Assembly: GCA_024743115.1 (NCBI GenBank)
Contig: JANSXC010000008.1
Location: 186,001-250,000 of the forward strand
DNA length: 64,000 nt
Direction of reading: 5' to 3'
Source of the DNA: a bacterium
GTDB lineage: Bacteria > Planctomycetota > UBA1135 > UBA2386
Position numbers and translations under genes: made by a program. Under the pieces are notes generated by a model. That model was not told the origin of the DNA and searched no databases. It saw only the letters and a program-made list of their open reading frames with translations. Below, piece by piece: positions 7,367 to 15,517 of the stretch. Position 1 is the first letter of the stretch. The number at the start of each line of letters is the position of its first letter.

Positions 7367-8719
7367 ATGCAGAAGGTCGATCGGCTGTTCGTGCACTGTC
7401 GCGAGCTCGTCACCCTGACGGATGGTCCCGCGACCGGGCCGCGTCGCGGGGCGGCGATGCGGCAACTCGGTGTGATCGCGGATGGCGCCGTCGCGGTGCA
7501 CGATGGCAGGATCGTTGCTGTCGGCACGACGGACGAGATCACGCGCGACTACGAGGGCGGCGAAGAGCTCGACCTGAGCGGCTTCGTCGTGATGCCGGGA
7601 TTCGTCGATTGCCATACGCACCCCGTGTTCGCGCGCACGCGCGAGGCCGAGTTCCACATGCGCTGCGCCGGGGCCGACTACATGGCGATCGCGGCGGCGG
7701 GCGGCGGCATCCTGAGCTCGATGCAAGGCGTTCGCGAGGCTGATCTCGACTCGCTCACGACGCGCACGGTCGAGCATCTCTGGGGCTTCCTGCAGCACGG
7801 CATCACGACGATCGAGGCGAAGAGCGGCTACGGGCTCTCGTTGGATGCCGAAAAGAAGAGCCTCGAGGCACTGGCCGACGCGCTCGGTCAGGTGCCGATC
7901 CAGGCGCGGCGGACGTTCCTCGGCGCGCACGAGTTTCCGCCCGAGTACCGCGAGCGGCGGGACGACTACGTCAAGCTGGTCTGTGAAGAGATGCTGCCCG
8001 CGCTCGCGCCGATGGCGGACTACTGCGACGTGTTTGCCGAGCCCGGGGTGTTCGATCGCGAACAGAGCGCGCGCGTGCTTTCCGCGGCGAAGGCGCTGGG
8101 TCTCGGCCTGCGCGTGCACGCCGACGAGATCGAACCGATGGGCGGGGCCGAACTCGCAGTCGAGCACGGTGCACTGTCGTGCGACCACCTCGGTCGCATC
8201 TCCGACGCCGGCATCGAAGCGCTCGCGGGCAGCGACACCGTCGGCGTGCTGCTGCCCGGCACGATCTTCTTCCTCGCCAAGCCACACTACGCGCCGGCGC
8301 GGCGCATGATCGAGGCCGGGTGCGCGGTCGCGCTCGCGACGGACTTCAACCCGGGTAGTTCGCACACGCAGTCGATGAGCATGATCCACACGATTGCGTG
8401 CACGCAGATGAAGATGAGCGCCGAGGAGGTGATCGTCGCGTCGACGATCAATCCCGCGTTCTCGTTGCGGTTGGACGACGAGGTCGGTTCGCTCCACCCG
8501 GGCAAGCGCGCGGACCTCTGCGTACTCGACCTGCCGAGCCACCAGGCCGTTGGCTACGCGTTCGGCGGCAACCCGGTGGTGATGACGGTCAAGGACGGTG
8601 TGCCCGCCGTTGCGAACGTGAGCGAACGCGAACCGGACTGGTTTGGCGACGATCTCGAGATCGTCGATCCGGAAATCGTCGACTCGCCCGTCGATCCAGG
8701 CGGCGAGGACGGGGCATAG
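7367..8719 (+). CDS. hutI: Imidazolonepropionase
   Basis: This enzyme opens 4-imidazolone-5-propanoate to N-formimino-L-glutamate, the third step of histidine degradation. The protein has 450 residues of the amidohydrolase superfamily. Metal ligands are visible in PGFVDCHTHP (H83, H85), in HADE and in the ATDFNPGSSHTQSM segment that is typical of HutI. The substrate-binding stretches AKSGYGL and GAHEFPPEYR also match. The C-terminal 30 residues are acidic and extra. The neighbours are not hut genes, but formimidoyltransferase (ftcD), which uses the product, lies at 13293-14204 on the same strand. The ATG at 7367 has no obvious Shine-Dalgarno. Confidence 0.96.
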   Translation: MQKVDRLFVHCRELVTLTDGPATGPRRGAAMRQLGVIADGAVAVHDGRIVAVGTTDEITRDYEGGEELDLSGFVVMPGFVDCHTHPVFARTREAEFHMRCAGADYMAIAAAGGGILSSMQGVREADLDSLTTRTVEHLWGFLQHGITTIEAKSGYGLSLDAEKKSLEALADALGQVPIQARRTFLGAHEFPPEYRERRDDYVKLVCEEMLPALAPMADYCDVFAEPGVFDREQSARVLSAAKALGLGLRVHADEIEPMGGAELAVEHGALSCDHLGRISDAGIEALAGSDTVGVLLPGTIFFLAKPHYAPARRMIEAGCAVALATDFNPGSSHTQSMSMIHTIACTQMKMSAEEVIVASTINPAFSLRLDDEVGSLHPGKRADLCVLDLPSHQAVGYAFGGNPVVMTVKDGVPAVANVSEREPDWFGDDLEIVDPEIVDSPVDPGGEDGA

Positions 8720-8847
8720 ACGCGGCGGTGCGATCACTCGCCGGACCCGGCCTTCTCAACGCCGGGTCCGCGCGGTCGAGGTCGCAGCGCGCGCCAGCGA
8801 GTGTCGATTCCGTGCGGCGGGCGGGGTCTTTCTCACGGCGGATTCGG

Positions 8848-8853
8848 TAGGCT
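8848..8853 (+). promoter_or_regulatory. -10 element (TAGGCT) of the methyltransferase gene
   Basis: TAGGCT ends 12 nt before the ATG at 8866, without a Shine-Dalgarno. The same hexamer at the same distance precedes the gene at 18427. Confidence 0.45.
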
Positions 8854-8865
8854 CCTTCCCCCGCA

Positions 8866-9552
8866 ATGTCCGACCTCGACACCAGACAGGCCGTACCCGA
8901 CGGCGCCGACCGCTCGCGCGAAACTACCGCCGCGGGGATCCCGTGGCTCGCGTTCGCTCGCAAGCGGGACCCCTATCAGCAGCGATGGCCGTCGGTGTTC
9001 CACATGCGCCACCATCCGAGTCACTACGACGCGGCGGTCGCCCATGTCGGCGACGTCAAGTCCGTCCTGGACGTCGGCGCGACCGATCGCGTGCACGAGC
9101 CGCGCGCGCGGGCGCAGTGGCCCGGGGTCGACTACCGCAGCCTGGACATCGATCGCACCAATCCGCACGACTACCACGACTTCGCGGACGTCGATCGCGA
9201 GTTCGATCTCGTGACCATTCTCGAGGTCGTCGAACACGTGCCGCCGGACATCGCGATCGACCTGATGAAGCAGTGCTTCTCCGTGTGCCGTTCCGGCGGT
9301 CACGTGCTCGCGAGCGTGCCCAACGTCTTCACACCGGGCATCCAGAGCGAGTGGACGCACATCGCGGCGCTGCACTACATGGACATCGCGGGGCTCGTCG
9401 CGTGGGCCGGCTTCGACGTCGTCGACATGGCGCGAGTCTATACCGCGGGCTGGAAGCAGCGGCTCGTGCACGCGTGGTTGTGTCACCCGCTGCACCGGCT
9501 GATGAACGTCGACTACGCGCAGTCGATCGTCGTCGTCGGCAAGAAGCCGTAG
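8866..9552 (+). CDS. Class I SAM-dependent methyltransferase
   Basis: The 228-residue protein shows the SAM-binding core. Motif I is VKSVLDVGATD, where DVGATD replaces the usual glycine-rich loop. An acidic strand end follows (YRSLDIDRTN), then motif IV FDLVTILEVVEHVPPD, and then GGHVLASVPNVF. This fits the Methyltransf_23-type group often acting on sugars, lipids or small molecules; the substrate cannot be told. The N-terminal 50 residues have no recognisable domain. The protein looks soluble. It lies between hutI and a membrane-protein gene on the same strand, each with its own -10 box, so it is probably transcribed alone. Confidence 0.8.
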   Translation: MSDLDTRQAVPDGADRSRETTAAGIPWLAFARKRDPYQQRWPSVFHMRHHPSHYDAAVAHVGDVKSVLDVGATDRVHEPRARAQWPGVDYRSLDIDRTNPHDYHDFADVDREFDLVTILEVVEHVPPDIAIDLMKQCFSVCRSGGHVLASVPNVFTPGIQSEWTHIAALHYMDIAGLVAWAGFDVVDMARVYTAGWKQRLVHAWLCHPLHRLMNVDYAQSIVVVGKKP

Positions 9553-9591
9553 TCGGCGGACCGATCGTTGGCCGGCGGGGTCGGCTGTCGC

Positions 9592-9597
9592 TACCTT
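9592..9597 (+). promoter_or_regulatory. -10 element (TACCTT) of the duplicated-domain gene
   Basis: TACCTT ends 7 nt before the ATG at 9605. There is no Shine-Dalgarno in the gap, so a leaderless transcript is likely. Confidence 0.45.
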
Positions 9598-9604
9598 CGG
9601 TCGC

Positions 9605-10963
9605 ATGTCTGCCCCGCAGGAATCCGACGATCGCGTCTCCGGCGATTCACCGCCGCCGCTGCCGAGCTCGTCCCCGTCGCCCCGCCGCCGCGCAGGCTCG
9701 CGTCGTCAGCGGGAGATGTCGCCCGACGCAGCGAAGAAGTCCCGCGCCCGCCAGGAGTTCGGCCGCATCAAGAACATCGTGTTCACGGTGCGGTTCGTCT
9801 TCTTGTCGTCGGCGATCCTCGGCTTCTTCACGATTGCGCTGTGGCACACCGCGATCGCGGACCTCGTCAAGGTCATCTATGGCGACTACTACGGCGTGAT
9901 GACGGCGGTCGTCTACCTGCAGTTCGTCGTCATGATCGTCGGCACGCTGTTCGTGTTGCGAAAGCCGTTCGCCTGGACGCTGGTGGGCGCCTGCAACTGG
10001 ACGCTCAATACCGGGCTCGTCTGGCACTTCTTGCTGCTCTGCATGGCGGCGAACGTCTACATCCGCGAGCGTGGCTACGAGGAACCGATCGAACTCGGCA
10101 TGCTGTCGGTGTTCATCGGGTTCTGGACGCTCATGATGTTGGCGTTCTGGTTCGCGGTGGCACAGGCCGCGCGCGTGCAGCGCATCCTCGCTGAGAACCC
10201 CGAGCTGTCGTTGAAGCGCGAGCGTTTCGATCCCGAGAAGCGGGCCGTTGGCGGGGTGGCCGAGCTGGCCTACGAGCGGCGCCGCGAGACTCAGGGGGCG
10301 GAGTGGCTCGGTCTGGTCAAGATCGGTGGCATTGCCGTGGGGGCGCTCATGGTGCTCGGCCTGGTGATGTGGTTCCTCTCGCTGCCGCCGCACGTCGACC
10401 CCGCGGTGGAAAAGTTCGCCGCTCGCTGGCGGGACGGCGAGGTGCAGACCATCGCCCGACAGATGTCGCGCAGTTCCTTCGTCGAAGATCTGCAGCGGCG
10501 CGGTTGGGATCAGCAGCTGCCTGAGCTCGGAGATCCCCGGATCGAAGAGGAAGGCGAACGCGCTCGCGCGGAGTTCACGGTCACGGGCGGGAAGGTCGAG
10601 GTCCGATTCGAACTGCGCGAGAAGGCGTGGCAGCTCGACTCGGTCAGACTGCCGGAGGTCGTAGCGCCTCCGATCGATGTCGCGATCCGTGCGTTCCGGG
10701 AGGCCTGGAAGAAGCCGGGGATGGCTGCGCTCGTCGAGCAGTTTCGGCCGTCACGCCGCGAGCGCTTCGGGGGCACGATGAAGAGCATGTTCGGCAAGCG
10801 TGGTTGGACCGACGAGCGCCCCGAACTCGGTGATCACGACGAAGGGCGACCGCGGCCCGGCAAGGCGACGGTGCTCTTCGCGATTGGCTTCGACGAGATG
10901 AAGGTGCGGTTCGAGTTCTGGCACCCGCAGTGGTACGTCACGGGGCTCATTCCGCCGCGGTGA
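9605..10963 (+). CDS. Membrane protein with two tandem C-terminal domain copies
   Basis: I do not recognise this 452-residue protein. Residues 1-55 are Pro/Ser/Arg-rich and probably cytoplasmic. About five membrane helices follow (near 58-80, 97-118, 130-150, 165-187 and 239-260). The C-terminal 190 residues are two copies of one unit. RGW occurs at 299 and 399, PELGD at 306 and 406, and VRFE at 333 and 434, so the copies are exactly or almost exactly 100 residues apart. Each copy ends with a Trp-containing strand (AWQLDSVRLP, PQWYVTGLIP). The units look like small alpha+beta, NTF2-like folds that would sit outside the membrane. Nothing in the neighbourhood suggests a role. Confidence 0.75.
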   Translation: MSAPQESDDRVSGDSPPPLPSSSPSPRRRAGSRRQREMSPDAAKKSRARQEFGRIKNIVFTVRFVFLSSAILGFFTIALWHTAIADLVKVIYGDYYGVMTAVVYLQFVVMIVGTLFVLRKPFAWTLVGACNWTLNTGLVWHFLLLCMAANVYIRERGYEEPIELGMLSVFIGFWTLMMLAFWFAVAQAARVQRILAENPELSLKRERFDPEKRAVGGVAELAYERRRETQGAEWLGLVKIGGIAVGALMVLGLVMWFLSLPPHVDPAVEKFAARWRDGEVQTIARQMSRSSFVEDLQRRGWDQQLPELGDPRIEEEGERARAEFTVTGGKVEVRFELREKAWQLDSVRLPEVVAPPIDVAIRAFREAWKKPGMAALVEQFRPSRRERFGGTMKSMFGKRGWTDERPELGDHDEGRPRPGKATVLFAIGFDEMKVRFEFWHPQWYVTGLIPPR

Positions 10964-11015
10964 GCGGTCGCCGTGGCGCTACTGCCCTGGTGCCGCGGCC
11001 AGATCCATCACGAAC

Positions 11016-12404
11016 CTACTGCAACACCGTCTCGATGCCGTTGGTCGTGACCAGCGCGTTCAGGCTACCGTTCTCGGCAATCACCGCCTGAGTCGTCATC
11101 CGGAGCCCGCGCAGTCCCGGGTTCAGGCCGAGTGTGATCCGCGCCGTGCCGGACCCGGCGGTGCCGGGGCTCGTGAAGAAGGGGCCGAGTTGGAAGATCA
11201 GCGGGGCGACGTGTTGCGGGCAGCTGCCCGGGAACGGGATCGGGATGTTGGCGCGGGCCACGCCGAACACGAGGGCGCCGACGGAAGATGGTGCGGCGTT
11301 GCTCACGTCGAACTGAATCGAACCCCCGCCGCGGGTGTCACCGCGGGCCAGGAGTCGCGGTGTGAAGTTGCCGCGGCCGGGGCAGCCGGTGCCGTAGTTG
11401 TTCCACGAACTGACGGCGAAGACGTGCACCATACGGTTGGCGCCGTCGCAGATCGCCAGCGTTGCCGTGGTTGCGTCATAGTCGATGTCGTATGCCCCGT
11501 CGCCGGCCCCTGGTGGCGCCAGGTTGCCGTAGTCGAACAGGACAGTGAGTTCGTTGCCGGTAGGCGTGTGGCAGCGAATCGCGGCGGCGAATGGTTGACC
11601 GGGTTGGGTCGAACGCCGTTCGTTCCAGAAGATGAGGTCACGGGTCGGGTGCGCGGCAAAGACGATGTGCTGCTGGTCGACCAGGTCGGCGCGCACCGTC
11701 ATTACTAGGACCCGACGGTTGGTGGCCGAGTTGGGTCCGACCCGTTCGCACAAGATGACCTCGTTGCTCTTCCGCAGATACGCGTCGCCGGTCGCCGGAT
11801 CGAACGTCACGTCTCGCCAGAACCGGCCTTGACCGGCGTCGAGAACCATGCCGTTCGTCAACGAATAGAGGATCAGTCCGCTGGCGTTGACCTGCAGCGC
11901 ACGGCGTGAGGCGCCGATCGAGGTCCAGGCCGTCCCGATGCCGGCGATCGTGAAGTAGCCCGGATCGAACGCGATGCCACTGCTGCCGCGACCCGGGAAC
12001 AGCCAGGCGAGGTTGCCAGCGAGGTCGTAGTGCGCGATGCCGTTCACGGCGGAGGCGCCGGAGTCGTGCGCCGCGGCGAGGCGGCCGCCCGAGCGGGCAA
12101 GGCCGGTGAAGCCGAAACCCGAGGGGGTCGCGGGTGCGGTTCCGAATGCGTTTCCGAAGGTCGCCGCCGTCAGTGGGTTGTCGATCCGCACGATGGCGGT
12201 GTCGCCAGCCGCAGCAGAATCGTTGCGTCCGGCGAGCCACACGCTGACCCCGTCCCATGCGATCGCGGCAGGCCGTGTGCCGATGTATTCGGCTGCGGCC
12301 GGGTTGGCCGTGGTGCTGACGTCGATCGCAGCGATCTGGGTCAGCGAGACTTGGGCGAGGAGCGCGCTCGGCAGGGCGAGCGCCGTGACGGCCGATCGAA
12401 TCAT
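11016..12404 (-). CDS. Secreted protein with propeller-like body and planctomycete C-terminal module
   Basis: From the ATG at 12404 the protein begins MIRSAVTALALPSALLAQ, a good Sec signal peptide ending ALLAQ. An upstream in-frame start at 12443 is possible but adds residues before the signal. The body is rich in beta-strand patterns with repeated 'IAFDPGYF', 'VTFDPATGDAYL' and 'DIDYDATTATLAICDGA' segments, reminiscent of a beta-propeller that reads quantities along a table. The last about 130 residues start with WNNYGTGCPGRGNFTPRLLA. They resemble the C-terminus of the secreted protein at 20376-21503 (WRNYDAGWPGTQG), indicating a shared export or surface-attachment module. Function is unknown. 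Confidence 0.75.
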   Translation of the reverse strand: MIRSAVTALALPSALLAQVSLTQIAAIDVSTTANPAAAEYIGTRPAAIAWDGVSVWLAGRNDSAAAGDTAIVRIDNPLTAATFGNAFGTAPATPSGFGFTGLARSGGRLAAAHDSGASAVNGIAHYDLAGNLAWLFPGRGSSGIAFDPGYFTIAGIGTAWTSIGASRRALQVNASGLILYSLTNGMVLDAGQGRFWRDVTFDPATGDAYLRKSNEVILCERVGPNSATNRRVLVMTVRADLVDQQHIVFAAHPTRDLIFWNERRSTQPGQPFAAAIRCHTPTGNELTVLFDYGNLAPPGAGDGAYDIDYDATTATLAICDGANRMVHVFAVSSWNNYGTGCPGRGNFTPRLLARGDTRGGGSIQFDVSNAAPSSVGALVFGVARANIPIPFPGSCPQHVAPLIFQLGPFFTSPGTAGSGTARITLGLNPGLRGLRMTTQAVIAENGSLNALVTTNGIETVLQ

Positions 12405-12501
12405 GGCAGTGGGTCCGTTCAGGGCGTGAAGTGGGGGCTTCACGGAAGGAACGCACCGCCGAGGCGCGCGAAGGGTCGGGAAACCGGCCCGAGAGCGCCG
12501 A

Positions 12502-13152
12502 CTACCGCTTCGCCATCACGGTCAGGTCATCGAACGAAGTCCGCGCGTCGGCCTTCGTCCACAAACCGACACCGCCGGCCTTCGTGATCGTGTTGTCGCG
12601 CACGTCGAGCAGCGGCTTGCCGTCGAGCGAGCAGACGATGTGATCGCCCTCGTGCAGCACTTCGACGCGGTGCCACTTGCCGATCTCGACGTCGGCGATC
12701 GCCGTGCCGAGCTGACGCCGTACGCCGTTGTCGACGACATACACGCGGTAGTTGAGCTCGAGCGGGTTGAAACGGCAGACGTAGTAGTTGTTCTCGTCCT
12801 GCACGCGCCACATCGGACCGCCGCCCTGATCGACGGCGCCGTCGTCGCCGCGCACCGCGAGCGAGATGTAACCGTCCTGGAAGTCGGCCGTCTGTTGCCA
12901 GTAGAGGTTGAAGCGCGCCTCGGACTCGTGGTTGACCTCCGTCAGGGCGAGCACGTTCGGCGCGGAGACCGCGCCGTCGTCGGCCTTCGCCATGAAGGTT
13001 GCCTGCGGTCCGAAGCCGCCCGTCCAGGCCGCTAGCCAGCCAGTCGTCGCGCCGTCGAAGCCTTCCGCGCCGGGCGTGGGGGACATGCCGCCCATGCTGC
13101 TGCACGCGGCGAGGGACAAGAGGGTGAGGGTCGATGCGAGCGGGGCCTTCAT
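12502..13152 (-). CDS. Lipoprotein with a family-16-type (3-keto-disaccharide hydrolase-like) jelly-roll domain
   Basis: The 216-residue protein starts MKAPLASTLTLLSLAAC, a lipoprotein signal with C17 as the lipidated residue. The mature part shows FDGATTGWLAAWTG, DFQDGYISLAVRG, GPMWRVQDENNYYVCRFNPL, KWHRVEVLHEGDHIVCSLDG and GGVGLWTKADARTSFDDL. That is the standard strand order of the concanavalin-like domain found in DUF1080/3-keto-disaccharide hydrolases and in laminin-G-like sugar-binding proteins. It is probably a carbohydrate-binding or hydrolysing protein on the cell surface; catalysis is unproven. The ATG lies 7 nt after a TATCGT box. The gene is divergent from ftcD. Confidence 0.78.
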   Translation of the reverse strand: MKAPLASTLTLLSLAACSSMGGMSPTPGAEGFDGATTGWLAAWTGGFGPQATFMAKADDGAVSAPNVLALTEVNHESEARFNLYWQQTADFQDGYISLAVRGDDGAVDQGGGPMWRVQDENNYYVCRFNPLELNYRVYVVDNGVRRQLGTAIADVEIGKWHRVEVLHEGDHIVCSLDGKPLLDVRDNTITKAGGVGLWTKADARTSFDDLTVMAKR

Positions 13153-13159
13153 GGCAGGG

Positions 13160-13165
13160 ACGATA
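13160..13165 (-). promoter_or_regulatory. -10 element (TATCGT) of the lipoprotein gene
   Basis: TATCGT on the minus strand ends 7 nt before the ATG at 13152. Its sequence and spacing are nearly those of the recO box. Confidence 0.45.
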
Positions 13166-13292
13166 CGTGAATCGATGGCTCTATCCAGCTTGGCCGGCCG
13201 GCGAAGGGCACCGGGCGTACCGGTCCGATCCGTGGCGTGGGGGAGAATCGGGTTGTCTGTGCCGCGGTGGTCGTCGAGAGTCTGCGGCCAAA

Positions 13293-14204
13293 ATGAGCAG
13301 CCAGAAGAACGTCGAGTTCATCCCCAACTTCTCGGAAGGCAAGAACGCCGCGACCGTTGACGCACTCGTTGCGGCGATGACGGCCGTCGATGGTGTGAAG
13401 TGCCTCGGGTCCGAGCTCGATTCGAGCCATCACCGGGCTGTGGTCACGCTCGCCGGGCCGGCGGACGCGGTTGCCGAAGCGGCGTTCCGGGGTGCGCGTG
13501 AAGCGTCGCTGCGGATCGACTTGCGCAACCACAAGGGTGAGCACAAGCGGATGGGGGCGATGGATGTCTGCCCGTTCGTGCCGCTCGGGGATGCGACGAT
13601 GGCTGACGCGGTCGCGACGGCGCGCGCGGTCGGCGAGCGCATTGCGGACGAACTGTCGATTCCGGTGTTCCTCTACGGCGCGGCTTGCCAGCGCGAAGAA
13701 CGGCGCAAGCTCGGCAACATCCGCAACAAGGAGTTCGAGGGACTGATGGAACTCGTCGGCAGTGATCCCGACTTCGCGCCCGACTTCGGGCCCGCGAAGC
13801 TGCACGAGAGCGCGGGGGCGGTCGGCGTCGGCGCGCGGAAGTTCCTGATTGCCTACAACATCAACCTGCAGACGACCGACGTGCAGATCGCCAAGGACAT
13901 CGCCAAGGCCGTGCGCGAGAAGGACGGCGGCTTCAAGGGCGTGCAGGGCATGGGCTTCTTCCTCGACGACAAGAACCTCGCGCAGGTGTCGATGAACCTG
14001 CTCGACTTCGAGACGACTTCGATCCGCACGGTGTTCGACAAAGTCGCGGAGCTCGCCAGCCAGAAGGGCGTCGAGGTCGCGGAGAGCGAACTCATCGGGC
14101 TGGCGCCGGCGGCCGCGATCGACGCGGATCTCGCCGCGCACATCAAGCTGCCGTCGTTCGATCCGGCGCAGCAGGTGGTCGAAGCGAAGTTGGCCGCGAG
14201 CTGA
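13293..14204 (+). CDS. ftcD: Glutamate formimidoyltransferase
   Basis: The enzyme moves the formimino group of N-formimino-L-glutamate to tetrahydrofolate, following HutI in histidine breakdown. The 303-residue length fits a stand-alone formiminotransferase (N and C subdomains) without the cyclodeaminase part. Visible motifs are VEFIPNFSEGKN, the SHHRAVVTLAG segment, HKGEHKRMGAMDVCPFVPL, the folate-site stretch HESAGAVGVGARKFLIAYNINL, and GVQGMGFFLDDKNLAQVSMNLLDFE. The frame is open upstream, but the ATG at 13293 gives the family's normal start (MSSQKNVEFIPNFSEG). No cyclodeaminase or other hut gene is adjacent; hutI is upstream at 7367-8719. Confidence 0.95.
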   Translation: MSSQKNVEFIPNFSEGKNAATVDALVAAMTAVDGVKCLGSELDSSHHRAVVTLAGPADAVAEAAFRGAREASLRIDLRNHKGEHKRMGAMDVCPFVPLGDATMADAVATARAVGERIADELSIPVFLYGAACQREERRKLGNIRNKEFEGLMELVGSDPDFAPDFGPAKLHESAGAVGVGARKFLIAYNINLQTTDVQIAKDIAKAVREKDGGFKGVQGMGFFLDDKNLAQVSMNLLDFETTSIRTVFDKVAELASQKGVEVAESELIGLAPAAAIDADLAAHIKLPSFDPAQQVVEAKLAAS

Positions 14205-14226
14205 GCTGACACCGCCCGCGGGTCCC

Positions 14227-15402
14227 CTACATGTCGGATGGCTTCCCGAGGCGGGAGAGCTTCACCACGACTTCGATCTCCTGCGGATCGTCTGGCAGGC
14301 CGCGGATCAAGCGGACCCGGACCTTGTCACCGGGCTTGCGCTTCTTCAGTGTGCGCGGCAGTTCGCTGAAACTGCGCACGGGTTGGTCGTCGAGTGCCAC
14401 GATCACGTCGCCGTAGCTCTCGATGACCGAGCCGCTGCGGGTCTCCCGCACGCGAAACGGCCGAATGCCGGCGGCCTCGGCGCCGTACCCTTCGACGACG
14501 TCGGTGATGATTGCTCCGGAGCTGTAGCCTGTGCTCGGATCGAGACGCAGGTTGTCGTACTCGGTGCGCACGCCGAGCACCGCGGTGTCGGGTTGGTTGC
14601 CGAGGAGCTGTGGGACGACCTCGTTGACCTTGTCCACCGGAACTGCGAACCCGATGCCGGCGTTCGTGCCGCTCGGCGAGTAGATCGCGGTTGCGACGCC
14701 GATCAGGCGGCCGGCCGAATCGAGCACGGGCCCGCCCGAGTTGCCGGGGTTGATCGCGGCGTCGACCTGGATCAGTCCGCTCATGCGGCGCTTCTTGCGG
14801 TCCTTGCCGGTCTGGATCGTGCGGTTGAGAGCGCTCACGATGCCGGTCGTCATTGTCTGGTCGAAGCCGAACGGGTTCCCGATCGCGATCACGGTCTGCC
14901 CTACGCGCAGGTCGTCCGAGCTACCGAGGAGCAGCGGTTCGAGGCCTTCGATTCGCCCGCGCAGCTGCAGCACCGCGAGGTCGTTCACCGGGGAGCTCGC
15001 CAGCACGTCGGCGCGGTAGTTCTTGCCTGCGACCGTGACCTGCACCTCGCGCGCGTTCTCGACGACGTGGTGGTTGGTCACGACGATGCCGGCGGCGTCC
15101 CAGACGAAGCCGCTGCCCGACCCGTTCTGCCGCGAGACGCCGCCCCAGCCGGTGCGAACGAGCGACGACGTGTTGATGTGGGCGACGGACGGTGAACAGC
15201 GCTCGAACACCTCGACGAACGACAGCTCGAGAGGTGCGAGTTCACCGCGCGGCGTGACCGCGCGCGGTTCGGCCGAGGGCTTGGCGTCGAGCCAGCCCGT
15301 GCGATCGAACACGAGGAACACGGCGAGCGTGAACGCCGCGCCCGCCACGAGGGTCGGCAGCAGGTTGCCGCCGCGCCGGGGATAGGTCTGGTAGTTCGTC
15401 AC
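14227..15402 (-). CDS. HtrA/DegP-family serine protease with one PDZ domain
   Basis: This envelope protease degrades misfolded proteins. Its 391 residues hold one N-terminal membrane helix (about 13-33) and then a trypsin-like S1C domain. The catalytic triad is visible: His112 in TNHHVV, Asp141 in NDLAVL, and Ser222 in NPGNSGGP. A single PDZ domain covers about 275-380 (GAIITDVVEGYGAEAAGI, GDVIVALDDQPVRSFSEL). The domain order matches HtrA/DegS-like proteins with the active site outside the membrane. The GTG start has an AGGAGA ribosome site 5 nt upstream. A TACGAT -10 box lies inside an 8-bp inverted repeat at 15453-15480. The upstream gene on the same strand is aceE. Confidence 0.93.
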   Translation of the reverse strand: MTNYQTYPRRGGNLLPTLVAGAAFTLAVFLVFDRTGWLDAKPSAEPRAVTPRGELAPLELSFVEVFERCSPSVAHINTSSLVRTGWGGVSRQNGSGSGFVWDAAGIVVTNHHVVENAREVQVTVAGKNYRADVLASSPVNDLAVLQLRGRIEGLEPLLLGSSDDLRVGQTVIAIGNPFGFDQTMTTGIVSALNRTIQTGKDRKKRRMSGLIQVDAAINPGNSGGPVLDSAGRLIGVATAIYSPSGTNAGIGFAVPVDKVNEVVPQLLGNQPDTAVLGVRTEYDNLRLDPSTGYSSGAIITDVVEGYGAEAAGIRPFRVRETRSGSVIESYGDVIVALDDQPVRSFSELPRTLKKRKPGDKVRVRLIRGLPDDPQEIEVVVKLSRLGKPSDM

Positions 15403-15407
15403 GAAGG

Positions 15408-15413
15408 TCTCCT
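15408..15413 (-). promoter_or_regulatory. Ribosome-binding site of the HtrA gene
   Basis: AGGAGA on the minus strand, 5 nt before GTG at 15402, supports this non-ATG start. Confidence 0.6.
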
Positions 15414-15452
15414 ACGGCGAGGGCGCTGGATCATTCGCGATCTTCGCGCCGT

Positions 15453-15480
15453 CTCCCCGATCGTAACGTCTTTCGGGGAG
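15453..15480. promoter_or_regulatory. Inverted repeat enclosing the htrA -10 box
   Basis: CTCCCCGA (15453-15460) and TCGGGGAG (15473-15480) form perfect 8-bp arms around a 12-nt centre. The minus-strand -10 candidate TACGAT (15460-15465) falls at the inner edge of one arm. It could be a repressor or activator site for htrA, or a terminator hairpin for aceE, but no T-run follows. Confidence 0.4.
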
Positions 15481-15517
15481 GGGTGATCGGAGCTTGGCCG
15501 AGCGGCCCGGAGGTCGC

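Noticed and set aside
7289..8737. Long minus-strand frame opposite hutI
   Set aside because: hutI on the plus strand is unmistakable, and the antisense frame has no family resemblance.
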